From NCBI RefSeq assembly GCF_002246015.1, contig NZ_NOLJ01000003.1, forward strand, positions 493,094 to 557,093: 64,000 nucleotides of DNA. The letters are read 5' to 3'. Shown one piece after another: positions 8,654-18,160 of the stretch (its first letter is position 1; each line of letters opens with the position of its first letter). The notes beneath the pieces were generated by a model, which was given only the letters and a program-made list of their open reading frames with translations, was not told the origin of the DNA and made no database searches. The DNA is from Nostoc sp. 'Peltigera membranacea cyanobiont' 210A. Lineage in GTDB: Bacteria; Cyanobacteriota; Cyanobacteriia; Cyanobacteriales; Nostocaceae. The position numbers and the translations under genes are program-made.

Positions 8654-9802
8654 TTACGCTCTGCGACTTAGTGGTAGAGGTCGCTGTGCTAAAACTCCTT
8701 TATAAAGTTCTTCCAGCAGACTAATATTTTTACTAAGGGTATAGCGGTCTAATACGCGCTGTCTAGCTTTTTGCCCCAGTAGCGTTGTTAACTCTGGATG
8801 GTCTTGCAACACTGGTAAGAGGGTTTTTAATTGCGATCGCGCTGTTTTGGTACTAATAACGATACCTGCGCCCTTTTCCAAGACTTCTCCATCTGCACCC
8901 ACATCTGTTGCTAAACAAGCCAACCCACATGACATTCCTTCTAACAGAGATAGGGATAAACCCTCTACCAATGAAGGCAAAACAAATACATCTGCGCCCC
9001 GCAAAATTTCGATGCGTCGGTCTTCATCAGCGACAAATCCCAACCAGATAATGCCGTATTCTGAACCAAAAAACGGCTCTAAGGAAGACTTCAAAGGGCC
9101 GTCGCCAACAATTAGCAACTTAGTACCAGGCCCCATTGCCGACTGCTTCCAAGCGCGGAGGAGGGCTTCGACATTTTTCTCTGGCGCTATTCTACCCTGA
9201 TAGACAAACAAGCGATCGGCTTTAAATTCTGCTTTAATTTGAGAAAATCCTGGAGAATACTTAGCGGTATCAACACCATTGGGAATTACAGCAATATTTT
9301 CTTCCCGCACGCCCATCCCTGCTAATAATTCTCGCTGAATTTGGGAAAATACAATCACGCGATCGTAGTTAACTAAAAAAGGTGCGTAGAGCTGATAAGC
9401 CAAAAGTTGTGTTCCCGATACCAGCTTTGCTCCCTTGCCAGCAAACGGTGTGTGAAAAGTGGCAACTAAGGGCAACCTCAGTTCCTCACAGATTTCTGGT
9501 AGAAAAAAGTCTAGAGGAGATAAGGTCAAGGAAGCATGGACTACATCTGGTTTGATTTCCCGCAGTGAATCGGTTAAAACTTTGGTGGCTTTAAAAGTGG
9601 GAATCGTGTAAACCTGGGACTTGTAAATGAAAGGTAGGGAAACCTCTCGAAGATTTGGCCAATTATCAGGTTCAGAATCTTCCTGGGCGAAGTGAAGAAA
9701 GCTAACTTGATGTCCCCTATCTAGCAAGGCATTTGTAATTTCTCGACTGTAGGTAACATTGCCGCAAAAGGGTGATTTTTTTCCAATCCAGGCTATACGC
9801 AT
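8654..9802 (-). CDS. Glycosyltransferase family 4 (GT-B fold)
   Basis: A 382-residue glycosyltransferase. The N-terminal domain begins MRIAWIGKKSPFCGNVTYSREI, a family-4-type acceptor domain. The C-terminal domain has VIPNGVDTAKYSP, LFVYQGRIAPEKNVEALLRA and the nucleotide-sugar site LPSLVEGLSLSLLEGMSCG with the expected E-x7-E spacing. It probably transfers a sugar during exopolysaccharide or glycolipid synthesis at the cytoplasmic face; donor and acceptor cannot be told. It stands alone, with a 357-bp upstream gap. Confidence 0.9.
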   Translation of the reverse strand: MRIAWIGKKSPFCGNVTYSREITNALLDRGHQVSFLHFAQEDSEPDNWPNLREVSLPFIYKSQVYTIPTFKATKVLTDSLREIKPDVVHASLTLSPLDFFLPEICEELRLPLVATFHTPFAGKGAKLVSGTQLLAYQLYAPFLVNYDRVIVFSQIQRELLAGMGVREENIAVIPNGVDTAKYSPGFSQIKAEFKADRLFVYQGRIAPEKNVEALLRAWKQSAMGPGTKLLIVGDGPLKSSLEPFFGSEYGIIWLGFVADEDRRIEILRGADVFVLPSLVEGLSLSLLEGMSCGLACLATDVGADGEVLEKGAGIVISTKTARSQLKTLLPVLQDHPELTTLLGQKARQRVLDRYTLSKNISLLEELYKGVLAQRPLPLSRRA

Positions 9803-10159
9803 TCTTTATTTAGCTGTAAGAAAAGCGGGTTTAATGTATTACTTGTGTGTCCTTTGTGATTTTTCTTTTATCTAGCTATACTTGCTGGTTTTTTTATTTA
9901 TTAAAAATTTCCAAAACTTTCTACTAGTTTAAAAAGCTTATTGTCAGCTTATTAAACCAGTGAATTGATGGCTTTATTTATTTTAGTTAGTAAGTTGTTA
10001 ATTTCTGATATTTCAACAACTTATTCCGACTAATGTCAGATTCATATCCGGCAAGTATGTGATAAATTTTCACTGACCACAGTTTACCATGAACGCAAAA
10101 GCTTTAAGTAAATATTAATTACCTCAAGGTAATGAATAATAACTCCTGTTAGCTGATAA
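9803..10159. other. Intergenic stretch
   Basis: A 357-bp AT-rich gap between two leftward genes. It should hold the promoter of the glycosyltransferase. The only structure I see is a weak hairpin, TAAGTTGTT/AACAACTTA, at 9991-10023. Confidence 0.5.
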
Positions 10160-11827
10160 CTACTTGTGCGAGTTATACCAGGTTAATATACCTCCTGAAA
10201 AGACGATCGCAGCTAATCCCAAAAAAACTACCTGTAATCCCAGAAAGGTTTCTGCGACACCAGCTAATGCTAAAGGTAAGGAGAGGGCAATATTAATTAC
10301 ATTGTTCTGCAAGCCAAAAACTTTACCACGCATTTCTGGAGGTGTTTCTGTTTGGATGGCAGTTTGCATCGGGATTCCCACTAGCGCCCCAAAGATACCT
10401 AATAGCGTCACCAGTAACAAGACTAGCCACAGTTGAGTTGTAAATACTGATAGACCAATTAGGGATGCTGCCATACCCATACAACCGTACAGACTTAGCT
10501 GAGTATAGGAGAAGCGTTGACCAAATTGACCGAGAATTGTTGCTCCCGCCGCAATGCCAACACCACCAGCTGCTAGCAAAAAGCCAAACTGTGAGGCTTT
10601 CATGTTGGGAATTATTTCTGCCATCCGAACGGCTAGAACAGTTAATGCTGCAAAAACAGAAAACAAGATAATCAGTTGAAGCAAAGCATTGCGGACGCGA
10701 TGATTTGCTTTGAGATAGGCAAAACCGTCTCGTAAGTCAGAGAATACGTGAGGGAATTCTGTATCGGGGTGGTGATGTTTTTCCTTAGTTGCCAGAAAGA
10801 ACAAAATTAGTCCAGCGATCGCATAACTGCCACCTACTAAAAGTTCTTTGCCCAAACTACCACTACCACCGATTTGCAGCCAAAGTCCATCAGCGATCGC
10901 TAACAACGGTTCTCCAACGGCAAACCCAACAATCACCGATGCCATCATCGTTGTTGTGTAAAGCGAATTAGCCGAGAGTAAATGCTGTTCTTCTACGATT
11001 AAGGGAATTGCCGCCTGTTCTGCCGGGGCAAAAAACTGCGTCAAAGTCGAAACTAAAAAAGTCACACCCAGAACGATCAAAAAACCCACTGGCAGCACTC
11101 CTATGGGTTTCCAGTCATGAGTCAACCACACCAGGAAGGGAATTGACAAAACTAGGATGCCGCGCCAAATATTCGTTGCCACCAGCACAGCCTTTTTCGA
11201 CCAGCGATCAACAAACACACCAGCAACGGAACCAAACAATACGGCTGGAATAGTAAAAGCCATCATCAAGACTGATACCCAACCACTAATACTCTGATTG
11301 CTCCCTTGAAATTGAGTATTAATCAAGGCAATCATCAAGACTAAATAAACTTTATCTGCTAGTTGGGAGAAAACTTGACCGCCCCAAAGAGCCAAGAAAT
11401 TAGGATTTTTCAATACAGGTAAAAATCCTAGCTGTTTTACATTTCCTGCAATAGCTTCTCCACCTGAACCAGACCCATCTAATTTTGGTAATTCTTTTTC
11501 TGGGATAGTGGCTACTGGCAAATTCTGTCCATTGCTAGCACCGTTACTATCTACCTCAGCAGTGGTTAATTTGTCCTCTGATTGTGTTTCTGATTGGCTT
11601 GGAAGATCAGTTTTTGGGATCTCCGCTGTCCAACTTTGATCGTTTTGAGAAACATCTTTTGGGGACATTTCTTGGCCATTTATTTGACTAGGTGTACACT
11701 TGGGAACAGCACTCAAGTGATTCCTGACTGTAGGATCTGATACCCTATTCTGTTTTTTGGCGAGGCTTGGTGACAAAGGCAGGATTTTCTTATCCAAATC
11801 AGAGGGTTGCATCATGGTTGGCAGCAA
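10160..11827 (-). CDS. MFS exporter with long hydrophilic N-terminus
   Basis: A 555-residue major facilitator protein of the enterobactin-exporter-like (MFS_3) kind, with about 12 hydrophobic segments from residue 140 onward. The motif [14 protein letters not shown] lies after the second helix. The first 135 residues are hydrophilic, rich in S, Q, E and P, and of unknown function; the usual family protein lacks them. Its ATG lies 29 bp inside the end of recO, so the two are translationally linked; ATGs at 11815 and 11812 are alternatives. The substrate is unknown. Confidence 0.85.
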   Translation of the reverse strand: MLPTMMQPSDLDKKILPLSPSLAKKQNRVSDPTVRNHLSAVPKCTPSQINGQEMSPKDVSQNDQSWTAEIPKTDLPSQSETQSEDKLTTAEVDSNGASNGQNLPVATIPEKELPKLDGSGSGGEAIAGNVKQLGFLPVLKNPNFLALWGGQVFSQLADKVYLVLMIALINTQFQGSNQSISGWVSVLMMAFTIPAVLFGSVAGVFVDRWSKKAVLVATNIWRGILVLSIPFLVWLTHDWKPIGVLPVGFLIVLGVTFLVSTLTQFFAPAEQAAIPLIVEEQHLLSANSLYTTTMMASVIVGFAVGEPLLAIADGLWLQIGGSGSLGKELLVGGSYAIAGLILFFLATKEKHHHPDTEFPHVFSDLRDGFAYLKANHRVRNALLQLIILFSVFAALTVLAVRMAEIIPNMKASQFGFLLAAGGVGIAAGATILGQFGQRFSYTQLSLYGCMGMAASLIGLSVFTTQLWLVLLLVTLLGIFGALVGIPMQTAIQTETPPEMRGKVFGLQNNVINIALSLPLALAGVAETFLGLQVVFLGLAAIVFSGGILTWYNSHK

Positions 11828-12746
11828 AATAAGAGTCGATCAAGGTAGCAGAGCGAATAGGGCGACCTAATTGATACTGAGCATACTGGCGCAAAATCTG
11901 CTCAACAGATAACCAGTTATGATCTCTAGCACCATCAATTTGCATTATCTCTGGTTGTGACAGGTGTTGAAGCAAAGTCAGTTCCATAGCACCCAAACGA
12001 CTAGAAATTACAGGTATTTCTTGCCGATGCACAACAACTGTTTGGGTATTGGGGAGCCAGTGCGTTGCGGAGGTTCCCTCCGTTGAAGCAACTGGCGTCA
12101 TGGAGGATGGGACATTGGGCATGGGGTATTGGTTATTAATCTCCCTCTGCCCTTCTTTTCGTAAACGTTCCCTAGCTTCTAAGGAAACCGTTCCACCCGC
12201 AGGGATACTAAATCCTACCTGCCAGTTGGGGTCTGTAAAGTCTGGTTTGAGGGGGTGCTGAGATAGGCAACAGATTTGCACTTGCGGTGTCAGTCCTGCT
12301 AAGGCTAAAAGGTGAAATACACCATGAGCCAGATGAGCTAAAACACCAGATGGATTTGCACTAGACACCGCCTCTAAGCGATGGAGATGTTCATTGAACA
12401 AATCATAAAGTTCTTCTTGGGGTTGTTCGCTCAAAGCTTCACACAGAACTATTTCTGCTAAATATTGACTGGCAGCCAGTTTTCCCAAATCTTTAGCTAA
12501 ACCAGGATAAGTTTTTAAAGTCTGTGCTTGAGTAATTTTATCAAGCGATCGCCCTTTGGCAATCAATAGTTCATTCACAACGAACATCCCACTCCTACCG
12601 CCCAGGCTGGAGTTGTGCTTACGTGCCCCTGGAGCCACGGCTCGAATCAAACCGAATTCTCGTGTCAAAATCGTCACTATTTTATCCGATTCTCCTAGCG
12701 CCTGGGTTTTAAGATTAATACCAGTTGCTTTGTAGGTTCTACTCAT
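11799..12746 (-). CDS. recO: DNA repair protein RecO, carrying an in-frame repeat insertion
   Basis: A 315-residue RecO. The N-terminal OB-fold region reads [43 protein letters not shown], split here by domain features into recognisable blocks. RecO helps RecR load RecA on SSB-coated single-stranded DNA. It is longer than usual because residues about 200-236 ([17 protein letters not shown], then TSATHWLPN) are encoded by an intergenic-type repeat that kept the frame. The insertion sits in the C-terminal helical domain. The MFS gene overlaps its 3' end. The start codon lies in an STRR array. Confidence 0.93.
   Translation of the reverse strand: MSRTYKATGINLKTQALGESDKIVTILTREFGLIRAVAPGARKHNSSLGGRSGMFVVNELLIAKGRSLDKITQAQTLKTYPGLAKDLGKLAASQYLAEIVLCEALSEQPQEELYDLFNEHLHRLEAVSSANPSGVLAHLAHGVFHLLALAGLTPQVQICCLSQHPLKPDFTDPNWQVGFSIPAGGTVSLEARERLRKEGQREINNQYPMPNVPSSMTPVASTEGTSATHWLPNTQTVVVHRQEIPVISSRLGAMELTLLQHLSQPEIMQIDGARDHNWLSVEQILRQYAQYQLGRPIRSATLIDSYFAANHDATL
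12056..12150. repeat. Repeat element inside recO
   Basis: An imperfect inverted repeat at 12056-12096 (arms beginning GCCAGTGCGTTGC and ending GAAGCAACTGGC) adjoins a run of CCCATGCC/CCCAATG-like units (about 12100-12130). Both look like dispersed intergenic repeats of Nostoc genomes, yet here they are translated as part of RecO. Confidence 0.6.
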
Positions 12747-12823
12747 TAGTCATTAGTAGTTATTAGCCATTAGTAATTAGTCATTGGTCATTAGCTTAGG
12801 ACAAATGACAAAGGACAAATGAC
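12743..12823. repeat. STRR array, TCATTAG type
   Basis: Degenerate tandem heptamers of the form TCATTAG/TTATTAG fill the gap between deoC and recO. They end in an AGGACAAATGAC duplication that can pair back with the first part. Confidence 0.8.
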
Positions 12824-13503
12824 TATTCACCCTTCCCCAGATTATCGCGCTGACGGATCAAATCCATACCGCGAGATGTGCCTAATCTAGTAGCACCCGC
12901 TACGATTAAGTCTAGAGCTTGATTGATAGTCTGGATACCACCTGAAGCCTTAATTCCTACCCTTTCTTTTGCCAATTCCTGCAAAAGTCGTACATCTGCC
13001 ACTGTGGCACCACCATTCCAACCTGTACTAGTTTTTAAGAATGCTGCTCCCGCCTCCATAGCGATTTCAGCAGCTATTTTTTTCTCTGCATCTGTCAACA
13101 GGTTAGTTTCCAAAATCACCTTGACCGTTTGCCCAGTCTCTTCACAAATTTCGGCAATCTCCCGGTGGACTTCTTCAGTTTTGCCAGCTTTCAACCAGCC
13201 CAAGTTCATGACTACATCCAACTCAGTTGCCCCACTATCCGCCGCTTCTTGAGCTTCATACAGTTTCACGGCTGAAGTCGTTGCACCAGAAGGAAAACCA
13301 ATCACCGTACAGACTTTAGGGTTTTTACCGTGGAGGAGTTCTACTGCTTGCTTAACATTAGCGGGGAACAGACAAACCGCCGCAAAGTTGAATCTGTATG
13401 CTTCTTCACACCATTGCTCAACCTGCTCTGGAGTAGCTGTCGGTATTAACAGGGAGTGATCGATAAATGGCGCAATATCAATGTCTGGATAGTCTGCTGC
13501 CAT
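12823..13503 (-). CDS. deoC: Deoxyribose-phosphate aldolase
   Basis: A 226-residue class I aldolase that cleaves 2-deoxyribose-5-phosphate to glyceraldehyde-3-phosphate and acetaldehyde in deoxynucleoside breakdown. The Schiff-base lysine lies in [27 protein letters not shown] and [11 protein letters not shown] form the rest of the barrel active site. The length is normal. It is followed by recO and the MFS gene on the same strand, separated by an STRR array, so an operon is possible but unproven. Confidence 0.95.
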   Translation of the reverse strand: MAADYPDIDIAPFIDHSLLIPTATPEQVEQWCEEAYRFNFAAVCLFPANVKQAVELLHGKNPKVCTVIGFPSGATTSAVKLYEAQEAADSGATELDVVMNLGWLKAGKTEEVHREIAEICEETGQTVKVILETNLLTDAEKKIAAEIAMEAGAAFLKTSTGWNGGATVADVRLLQELAKERVGIKASGGIQTINQALDLIVAGATRLGTSRGMDLIRQRDNLGKGE

Positions 13504-13671
13504 CGTGTCTTCTGCCAGTGATTGATTATTAATTTATAAAAAATTAAAGCATTTCTTATATATATATTAAACCACATTTATTACGAGTTTATCCTGAAAA
13601 CAAGCTGCTGACTTGTCTGAAATTTTGGCTTTACAGATAACCCGGAATTACTGTAAGTATTTAAGTTAACG

Positions 13672-14850
13672 TTAAGTGGTAGTAAGGTTAGCAGTATTAA
13701 CAGTGTTTTTCACAGCAGTTCCTAAGAAGTTAATAATAGTTTGAGCTAACGCCTTCGATGCCAAATATGGGACGCCATTACCAATCGTTTTAAACATATT
13801 CGTAAGTGATATGTTTTCTGGAAGTACAAAATTTGTAGGCAAAGATTGGATAGCTAAAGCTTCTGCTACAGAAATCCGCCGGATTTTGTAAGGATGTAAA
13901 TGTACTTCATTGTTTCCATAGCAAGCTGTTGGAGAGTAACGCCATCTATGTAGACGTTTGAAAGACTTCCTGGAATTATCTCCTTCCTGAACAGCAGCAA
14001 ATTTAGTGATCCCTGCCCTTGGTTGAAAATAGTGTTCAGTATTAGGATGCTTCAGAACGTTATTTTTTCTAAACCAGTATTCAACTGTCAGTTCTTCAGG
14101 TATGCCATCAGGACAAGGTATTAGAGAATTTTCTTGGAATGGATCACACTTACACCAGGGGTAAGCAAAAACTTTTTCTGGAGGATGTAAAATGTAATTA
14201 TTCCAAGGAAAATATCCCTCAGGTAGTAACTTTTCACTACCTATTTTTATTCCGATATCGTGAAGAAAATTATTTTTAAAACCAATTAAAATAATTCTTT
14301 CTCTATCCTGAGGTACACCATATTCAATAGCATTGATTAACCGCTCTGTTAATATATAGCCTGTTTCCTGTAATTGTTGTTTGAGCGATTCAAAAAATAA
14401 ACGGTGTTTTGTTGTCTTCCATAAACCCTTAACGTTCTCAAATAAAAAGAAATCTGGAAGATTGCGGCAAATTAATTCAACATAAGAAGCAGAAAGCTTA
14501 CCATTCTCTCCCAAACCTCCTCTATTTTTTCCACCAATAGAAAAATCAGGACAGGGAGGCCCGCCGATGAAACCAATTATATTATGAGATTTGCGGCAGT
14601 TTTTGACTAATTCTTGAAGGCGTTGCGCTTCTTTTCCGGCAATAAGATTTGTTACATCGGCGGCTTCACCGTGATGATATCCATATTCAGGCGATCGCAT
14701 TTTCAGAACTTCTCGTGAATGGCGATAGGCGGCGATGAATGGGGCGAAGATTTCATTGACATAAACAATATTGAAACCGCTGGTTTCAAAACCTAAATCT
14801 AGAAAACCTGAGCCAGCAAAAAAAGAGAAAATACAAGGGCGATCGCTCAT
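13672..14850 (-). CDS. DNA (cytosine-5-)-methyltransferase
   Basis: A 392-residue C5 methyltransferase. Motif I is FSFFAGSGFLDLGFE (residues 8-22). The catalytic Cys100 lies in GGPPCPDFS; ENV (138-140) and QDRERIILIG (181-190) are motifs VI and VIII; TIGNGVPYLASKAL is motif X. No restriction enzyme lies beside it, so it looks solitary. Nostoc-type cyanobacteria have solitary methylases of which one modifies CGATCG, the core of HIP1. Whether this is that enzyme cannot be read from the motifs. The promoter would lie in the gap at 14851-15224. Confidence 0.92.
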   Translation of the reverse strand: MSDRPCIFSFFAGSGFLDLGFETSGFNIVYVNEIFAPFIAAYRHSREVLKMRSPEYGYHHGEAADVTNLIAGKEAQRLQELVKNCRKSHNIIGFIGGPPCPDFSIGGKNRGGLGENGKLSASYVELICRNLPDFFLFENVKGLWKTTKHRLFFESLKQQLQETGYILTERLINAIEYGVPQDRERIILIGFKNNFLHDIGIKIGSEKLLPEGYFPWNNYILHPPEKVFAYPWCKCDPFQENSLIPCPDGIPEELTVEYWFRKNNVLKHPNTEHYFQPRAGITKFAAVQEGDNSRKSFKRLHRWRYSPTACYGNNEVHLHPYKIRRISVAEALAIQSLPTNFVLPENISLTNMFKTIGNGVPYLASKALAQTIINFLGTAVKNTVNTANLTTT

Positions 14851-15224
14851 TGAATTACTAGTACGATCAAAAAATCTTATTAATATTGAGATTCTATGAA
14901 AATGGGTTATGTGCGTAACTTATAGAGAGAGTTAATACTAACTATCCCAATTTGGTTTTAAGAGTTGGTAAAACCTAATATACTTAGGACTTCTACGTAG
15001 GTACCAATCAAAAAATAACAATTGAAAAACTGTTTAAATAGTAAAAAAAATTTATAGTTTCCCTAAGTATTACATCTCAAAGTTTACTCAATCTTTAAGG
15101 AAAATACCTGACAGAAAAACAGTCTGGAGTCACAATTAGATATAGGGTTTTCCAAGCCCAAATGATATTTCAGACAAATATTTGTCACTAAATAAAAAAC
15201 CGGGGTACTTCGGACTAAATTTTT
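14851..15224. other. Divergent promoter region
   Basis: A 374-bp gap between the leftward methyltransferase and the rightward glycosyltransferase. It is AT-rich and without recognisable repeats. Promoters for both genes must lie here, but I see no convincing -35/-10 pair. Confidence 0.5.
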
Positions 15225-16499
15225 ATGCGGATTTTAATTTACTCCTACAACTACTATCCAGAACCGATTGGTATTGCCCCACTAATGACTGAATTAGCAG
15301 AGGGACTAGTGAAACGTGGGCATGAAGTGCGTGTAGTCACCGCTATGCCCAATTACCCTGAGCGGCAAATTTACCAGGAATATCGGGGTAAATGGTATGT
15401 CAACGAATACAAAAATGGCGTTCAAATTCAACGCAGTTACGTTTGGATTCGTCCACAACCCAACCTATTAGATCGGGTGTTACTAGATGCTAGTTTCGTC
15501 GTCACTAGTTTTGTACCCGCCCTCATCGGTTGGCGCCCAGATGTGATTCTCTCAACATCGCCATCCTTGCCAAGCTGTGTACCAGTTGCTCTTTTAGGAT
15601 GGTTACGTGCTTGTCCTGTGATTTTAAATCTACAAGATATATTACCAGAAGCAGCCGTCCATGTCGGTCTACTGAAAAATAAATTACTTATCCGGGTGTT
15701 TACATTATTGGAAAAATTTGCCTATAGTAGTGCCAGTAAAATTAGCGTCATCGCCGATGGGTTTGTGGACAATTTGCGAGCTAAGGGCGTAGAAGCTGAG
15801 AAAATTGTGCAAATTCCCAACTGGGTTGATGTAAATTTTATCCGCCCTTTGCCTAAAGAGGATAACCCTTTCCGCGCAGCACATAATCTGAATGGCAAAT
15901 TTGTAGTACTGTATTCTGGTAACATTGCCCTAACCCAAGGCTTAGAAAGCGTCGTCAAAGCTGCTTCTGTATTGCGCCATATCCCAAATATTGTCTTTGT
16001 CATCGTTGGAGAAGCAAAAGGTTTACAGCGATTGCAACAGGAATGTCTAGACTGCGGCGCAGATAATGTGTTGTTACTGCCATTTCAACCCCGCAAAGAT
16101 TTACCACAGATGTTAGCAGCTGCGGATGTTGGTTTAGTGGTGCAAAAGAAAAATGTTGTATCCTTCAATATGCCGTCAAAAATTCAAGTGCTACTTGCTA
16201 GTGGAGGGGCCTTAGTTGCCTCTGTCCCCGACAATGGTACGGCAGCAAGAGCCATTAGGCAAAGTGGCGGCGGAGTTATCGTTCCTCCAGAAGATCCCCA
16301 AGCTTTAGCGATGGCAATTTTAGATTTGTACCAAAACCCCGAAAAAGTCAAAACTCTGGGTTACAAAAGTCGCCAATATGCCGTTGAGCAATATGCTTTT
16401 GAGCAAGCTTTAAATCAGTATGAGTCCTTATGTTACTCATTGACAGCAGAACGTAGAGCAATTCAGTCTAGAGGCATAGTTACGAAACAAGAAGTTTAA
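15225..16499 (+). CDS. Glycosyltransferase family 4, WcaI/WbuB-like
   Basis: A 424-residue GT-B enzyme. The N-terminus MRILIYSYNYYPEPIGIAPL and the block VVTAMPNYPERQIYQEYRG are typical of the colanic-acid type transferases WcaI/WbuB. The nucleotide-sugar domain shows KIVQIPNWVDVNFIRPL and VVLYSGNIALTQGLESVV, then MPSKIQVLLASGGALVASV. It probably adds a sugar to a lipid-linked exopolysaccharide repeat unit. The gene stands alone; the next gene is 610 bp away. Confidence 0.9.
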   Translation: MRILIYSYNYYPEPIGIAPLMTELAEGLVKRGHEVRVVTAMPNYPERQIYQEYRGKWYVNEYKNGVQIQRSYVWIRPQPNLLDRVLLDASFVVTSFVPALIGWRPDVILSTSPSLPSCVPVALLGWLRACPVILNLQDILPEAAVHVGLLKNKLLIRVFTLLEKFAYSSASKISVIADGFVDNLRAKGVEAEKIVQIPNWVDVNFIRPLPKEDNPFRAAHNLNGKFVVLYSGNIALTQGLESVVKAASVLRHIPNIVFVIVGEAKGLQRLQQECLDCGADNVLLLPFQPRKDLPQMLAAADVGLVVQKKNVVSFNMPSKIQVLLASGGALVASVPDNGTAARAIRQSGGGVIVPPEDPQALAMAILDLYQNPEKVKTLGYKSRQYAVEQYAFEQALNQYESLCYSLTAERRAIQSRGIVTKQEV

Positions 16500-17109
16500 T
16501 CTTTACTGCAAAGTTATGTTACATGTGTAGAGATTACAATTATGCCCTCATGTCTAAATATTATGAGATTTTGAGGGTAGCTAATTTTACTATTAAAAAT
16601 ATAGCGATAGACAAGCAGGTTGTCAGGTGGATTGTTGAACTAAAAATCTCACGGCTTCACTTCATTCCATCCGTGGGTTATTACTGATAAAGTATGTATA
16701 AATATTGACTTTATGCGTATACAATAAAGCGCACTTTTGCTAGACCAGTTATTAGTATGCTGTGTTGTATCATAATTTTTGGTAGAGAGTATAAAGCGTA
16801 GATGTATAGTTACCTCCGAATTACTAGCTTTAGATTACATATTATGCTGTTTGATGAATCTGCGATTATTTTCGCTGTTAATTCCTGCTGGAAAGCTATT
16901 GGTTGATTTATCGCTGCACAATAACCATCAGCAATCAGCTGTTGCGGATATCGAAATCTAAACAGCTAATTATCAAACTAATCCCATAGACACCTGTTTT
17001 TTTGTTAGTATTCAAAAAAACCTATTGACACATTTGTCAGATCAATTGTTCGTTGTTTGTAAGTAAATGTCAACAATTGTTTCAAAAGGAAGAAAGCACC
17101 TGAGGTTTA
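16500..17109. other. Long intergenic stretch
   Basis: A 610-bp AT-rich gap. A 60-codon frame at 16779-16961 has no family resemblance and no ribosome site. Near 17033 the sequence has TTGACACATTTGTCA and a CAATTGTT...AACAATTG inverted pair just upstream of rsfS; either could be regulatory. I see no RNA gene. Confidence 0.4.
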
Positions 17110-17568
17110 ATGACTGATTATTTCCAAGGAAATTTCCCATTGCAATCTGTCCCACTGACGAAGAGTGCGGTAATAAGCCACGGCCAAACCGAAGAGGCGA
17201 GCGAAAAATTAGCTGCAACGATCGCTGTTGCAGCCTCAGACCGCAAAGCAGGTGAGATTTTATTGCTCAAAGTAGCAGAGGTATCTTACCTGGCTGATTA
17301 CTTTGTGATGATGACTGGCTATTCTAGGGCACAGGTCAGGGCGATCGCTCAAGCAATTGAAGGAAAAGTCGAAACTGAGTTGCAACGCCGTCCCTTAAGG
17401 ACAGAAGGAAAAGTTGAGGGGAGTTGGGTACTACAAGACTACGGTGATGTGATCGTTCATATCATGATGCCCAAGGAACGGGAGTTTTATAATTTAGAAG
17501 CGTTCTGGATTCATGCAGAACGTATTTCCCTTCCAGAATCTGATGAAGGTGAGGGTAAGCCAACATGA
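17110..17568 (+). CDS. rsfS: Ribosome silencing factor RsfS
   Basis: A 152-residue RsfS (Iojap, DUF143). The core is [43 protein letters not shown] and [17 protein letters not shown], the standard family blocks. RsfS binds ribosomal protein L14 and blocks 30S-50S joining when nutrients are low. An extra 35-residue N-terminus precedes the domain. The ATG follows a GAGG sequence. Its stop overlaps the start of the CGLD27 gene by four bases (ATGA), so the pair is translationally coupled. Confidence 0.94.
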   Translation: MTDYFQGNFPLQSVPLTKSAVISHGQTEEASEKLAATIAVAASDRKAGEILLLKVAEVSYLADYFVMMTGYSRAQVRAIAQAIEGKVETELQRRPLRTEGKVEGSWVLQDYGDVIVHIMMPKEREFYNLEAFWIHAERISLPESDEGEGKPT

Positions 17569-18065
17569 TTAGGTCTTCGGTTTCTAATTGCCCAGTTCCT
17601 ACAGACCAACAACCACTCAATGAATACGAAGAGTTAAAAACTTCCTGGCTGTTTCGTGATACTACTTTAGATTGGCGCGAGTATATCACGAAACTCGTTT
17701 GGATTTGGGGTTTATCTTGGCTATTCGCAGGGCCCATAGCTGCGGCAAGTTTTCCCCCTCACAAGTATATTGCACATTTTATTCTTTGTGGTGCAGCCGG
17801 AGCCAGTGTCGGGTTGGTGCTGATACTGGTAAGGTTATACTTAGGTTGGTTCTACGTGTGCGATCGCCTTTGTAGTCCCACAGTATTTTATGAAGAGTCC
17901 GGCTGGTACGATGGTCAAACTTGGACTAAACCAGAGGAAGTTCTCAACCGCGATCGCTTAATTGTCTCATACGAAATTAAACCCATTTTGCGGCGGTTAC
18001 AATTTACCTTTGCTGGCTTGGCGGGAATGTACGTTACTGGTACTATAGTTTGGCATTTGTTTTAA
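17565..18065 (+). CDS. CGLD27 family membrane protein (DUF1230)
   Basis: A 166-residue protein conserved in cyanobacteria, algae and plants. It begins [20 protein letters not shown], the family signature. It has hydrophobic segments around residues 44-62 and 68-92 and a third at the C-terminus. The middle [22 protein letters not shown] is also conserved. The function is not firmly known; the plant homologue is linked to iron or light responses. It overlaps rsfS by four bases. Confidence 0.88.
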   Translation: MIRSSVSNCPVPTDQQPLNEYEELKTSWLFRDTTLDWREYITKLVWIWGLSWLFAGPIAAASFPPHKYIAHFILCGAAGASVGLVLILVRLYLGWFYVCDRLCSPTVFYEESGWYDGQTWTKPEEVLNRDRLIVSYEIKPILRRLQFTFAGLAGMYVTGTIVWHLF

Positions 18066-18071
18066 AAAGTT

Positions 18072-18123
18072 ATTGGTCATTGGTCATTAGTCATTAGCTA
18101 AGGACTAATGACCAATGACCAAT
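18072..18123. repeat. Perfect 21-bp inverted repeat built from STRR heptamers
   Basis: The arms at 18072-18092 and 18103-18123 are exact complements made of GGTCATT/TCATTAG units, with a 10-base loop. It lies between the CGLD27 gene and the asparaginase gene and overlaps the first possible ATG of the latter. It could end the rsfS transcript, though no T tract follows. Confidence 0.85.
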
Positions 18124-18160
18124 GACTAATTTAATTAAAAAAGGTGATAAATATAAACCC

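Noticed and set aside
16779..16961. 60-codon frame between the glycosyltransferase and rsfS
   Set aside because: No ribosome site, no recognisable composition, and it lies in a plain AT-rich gap.
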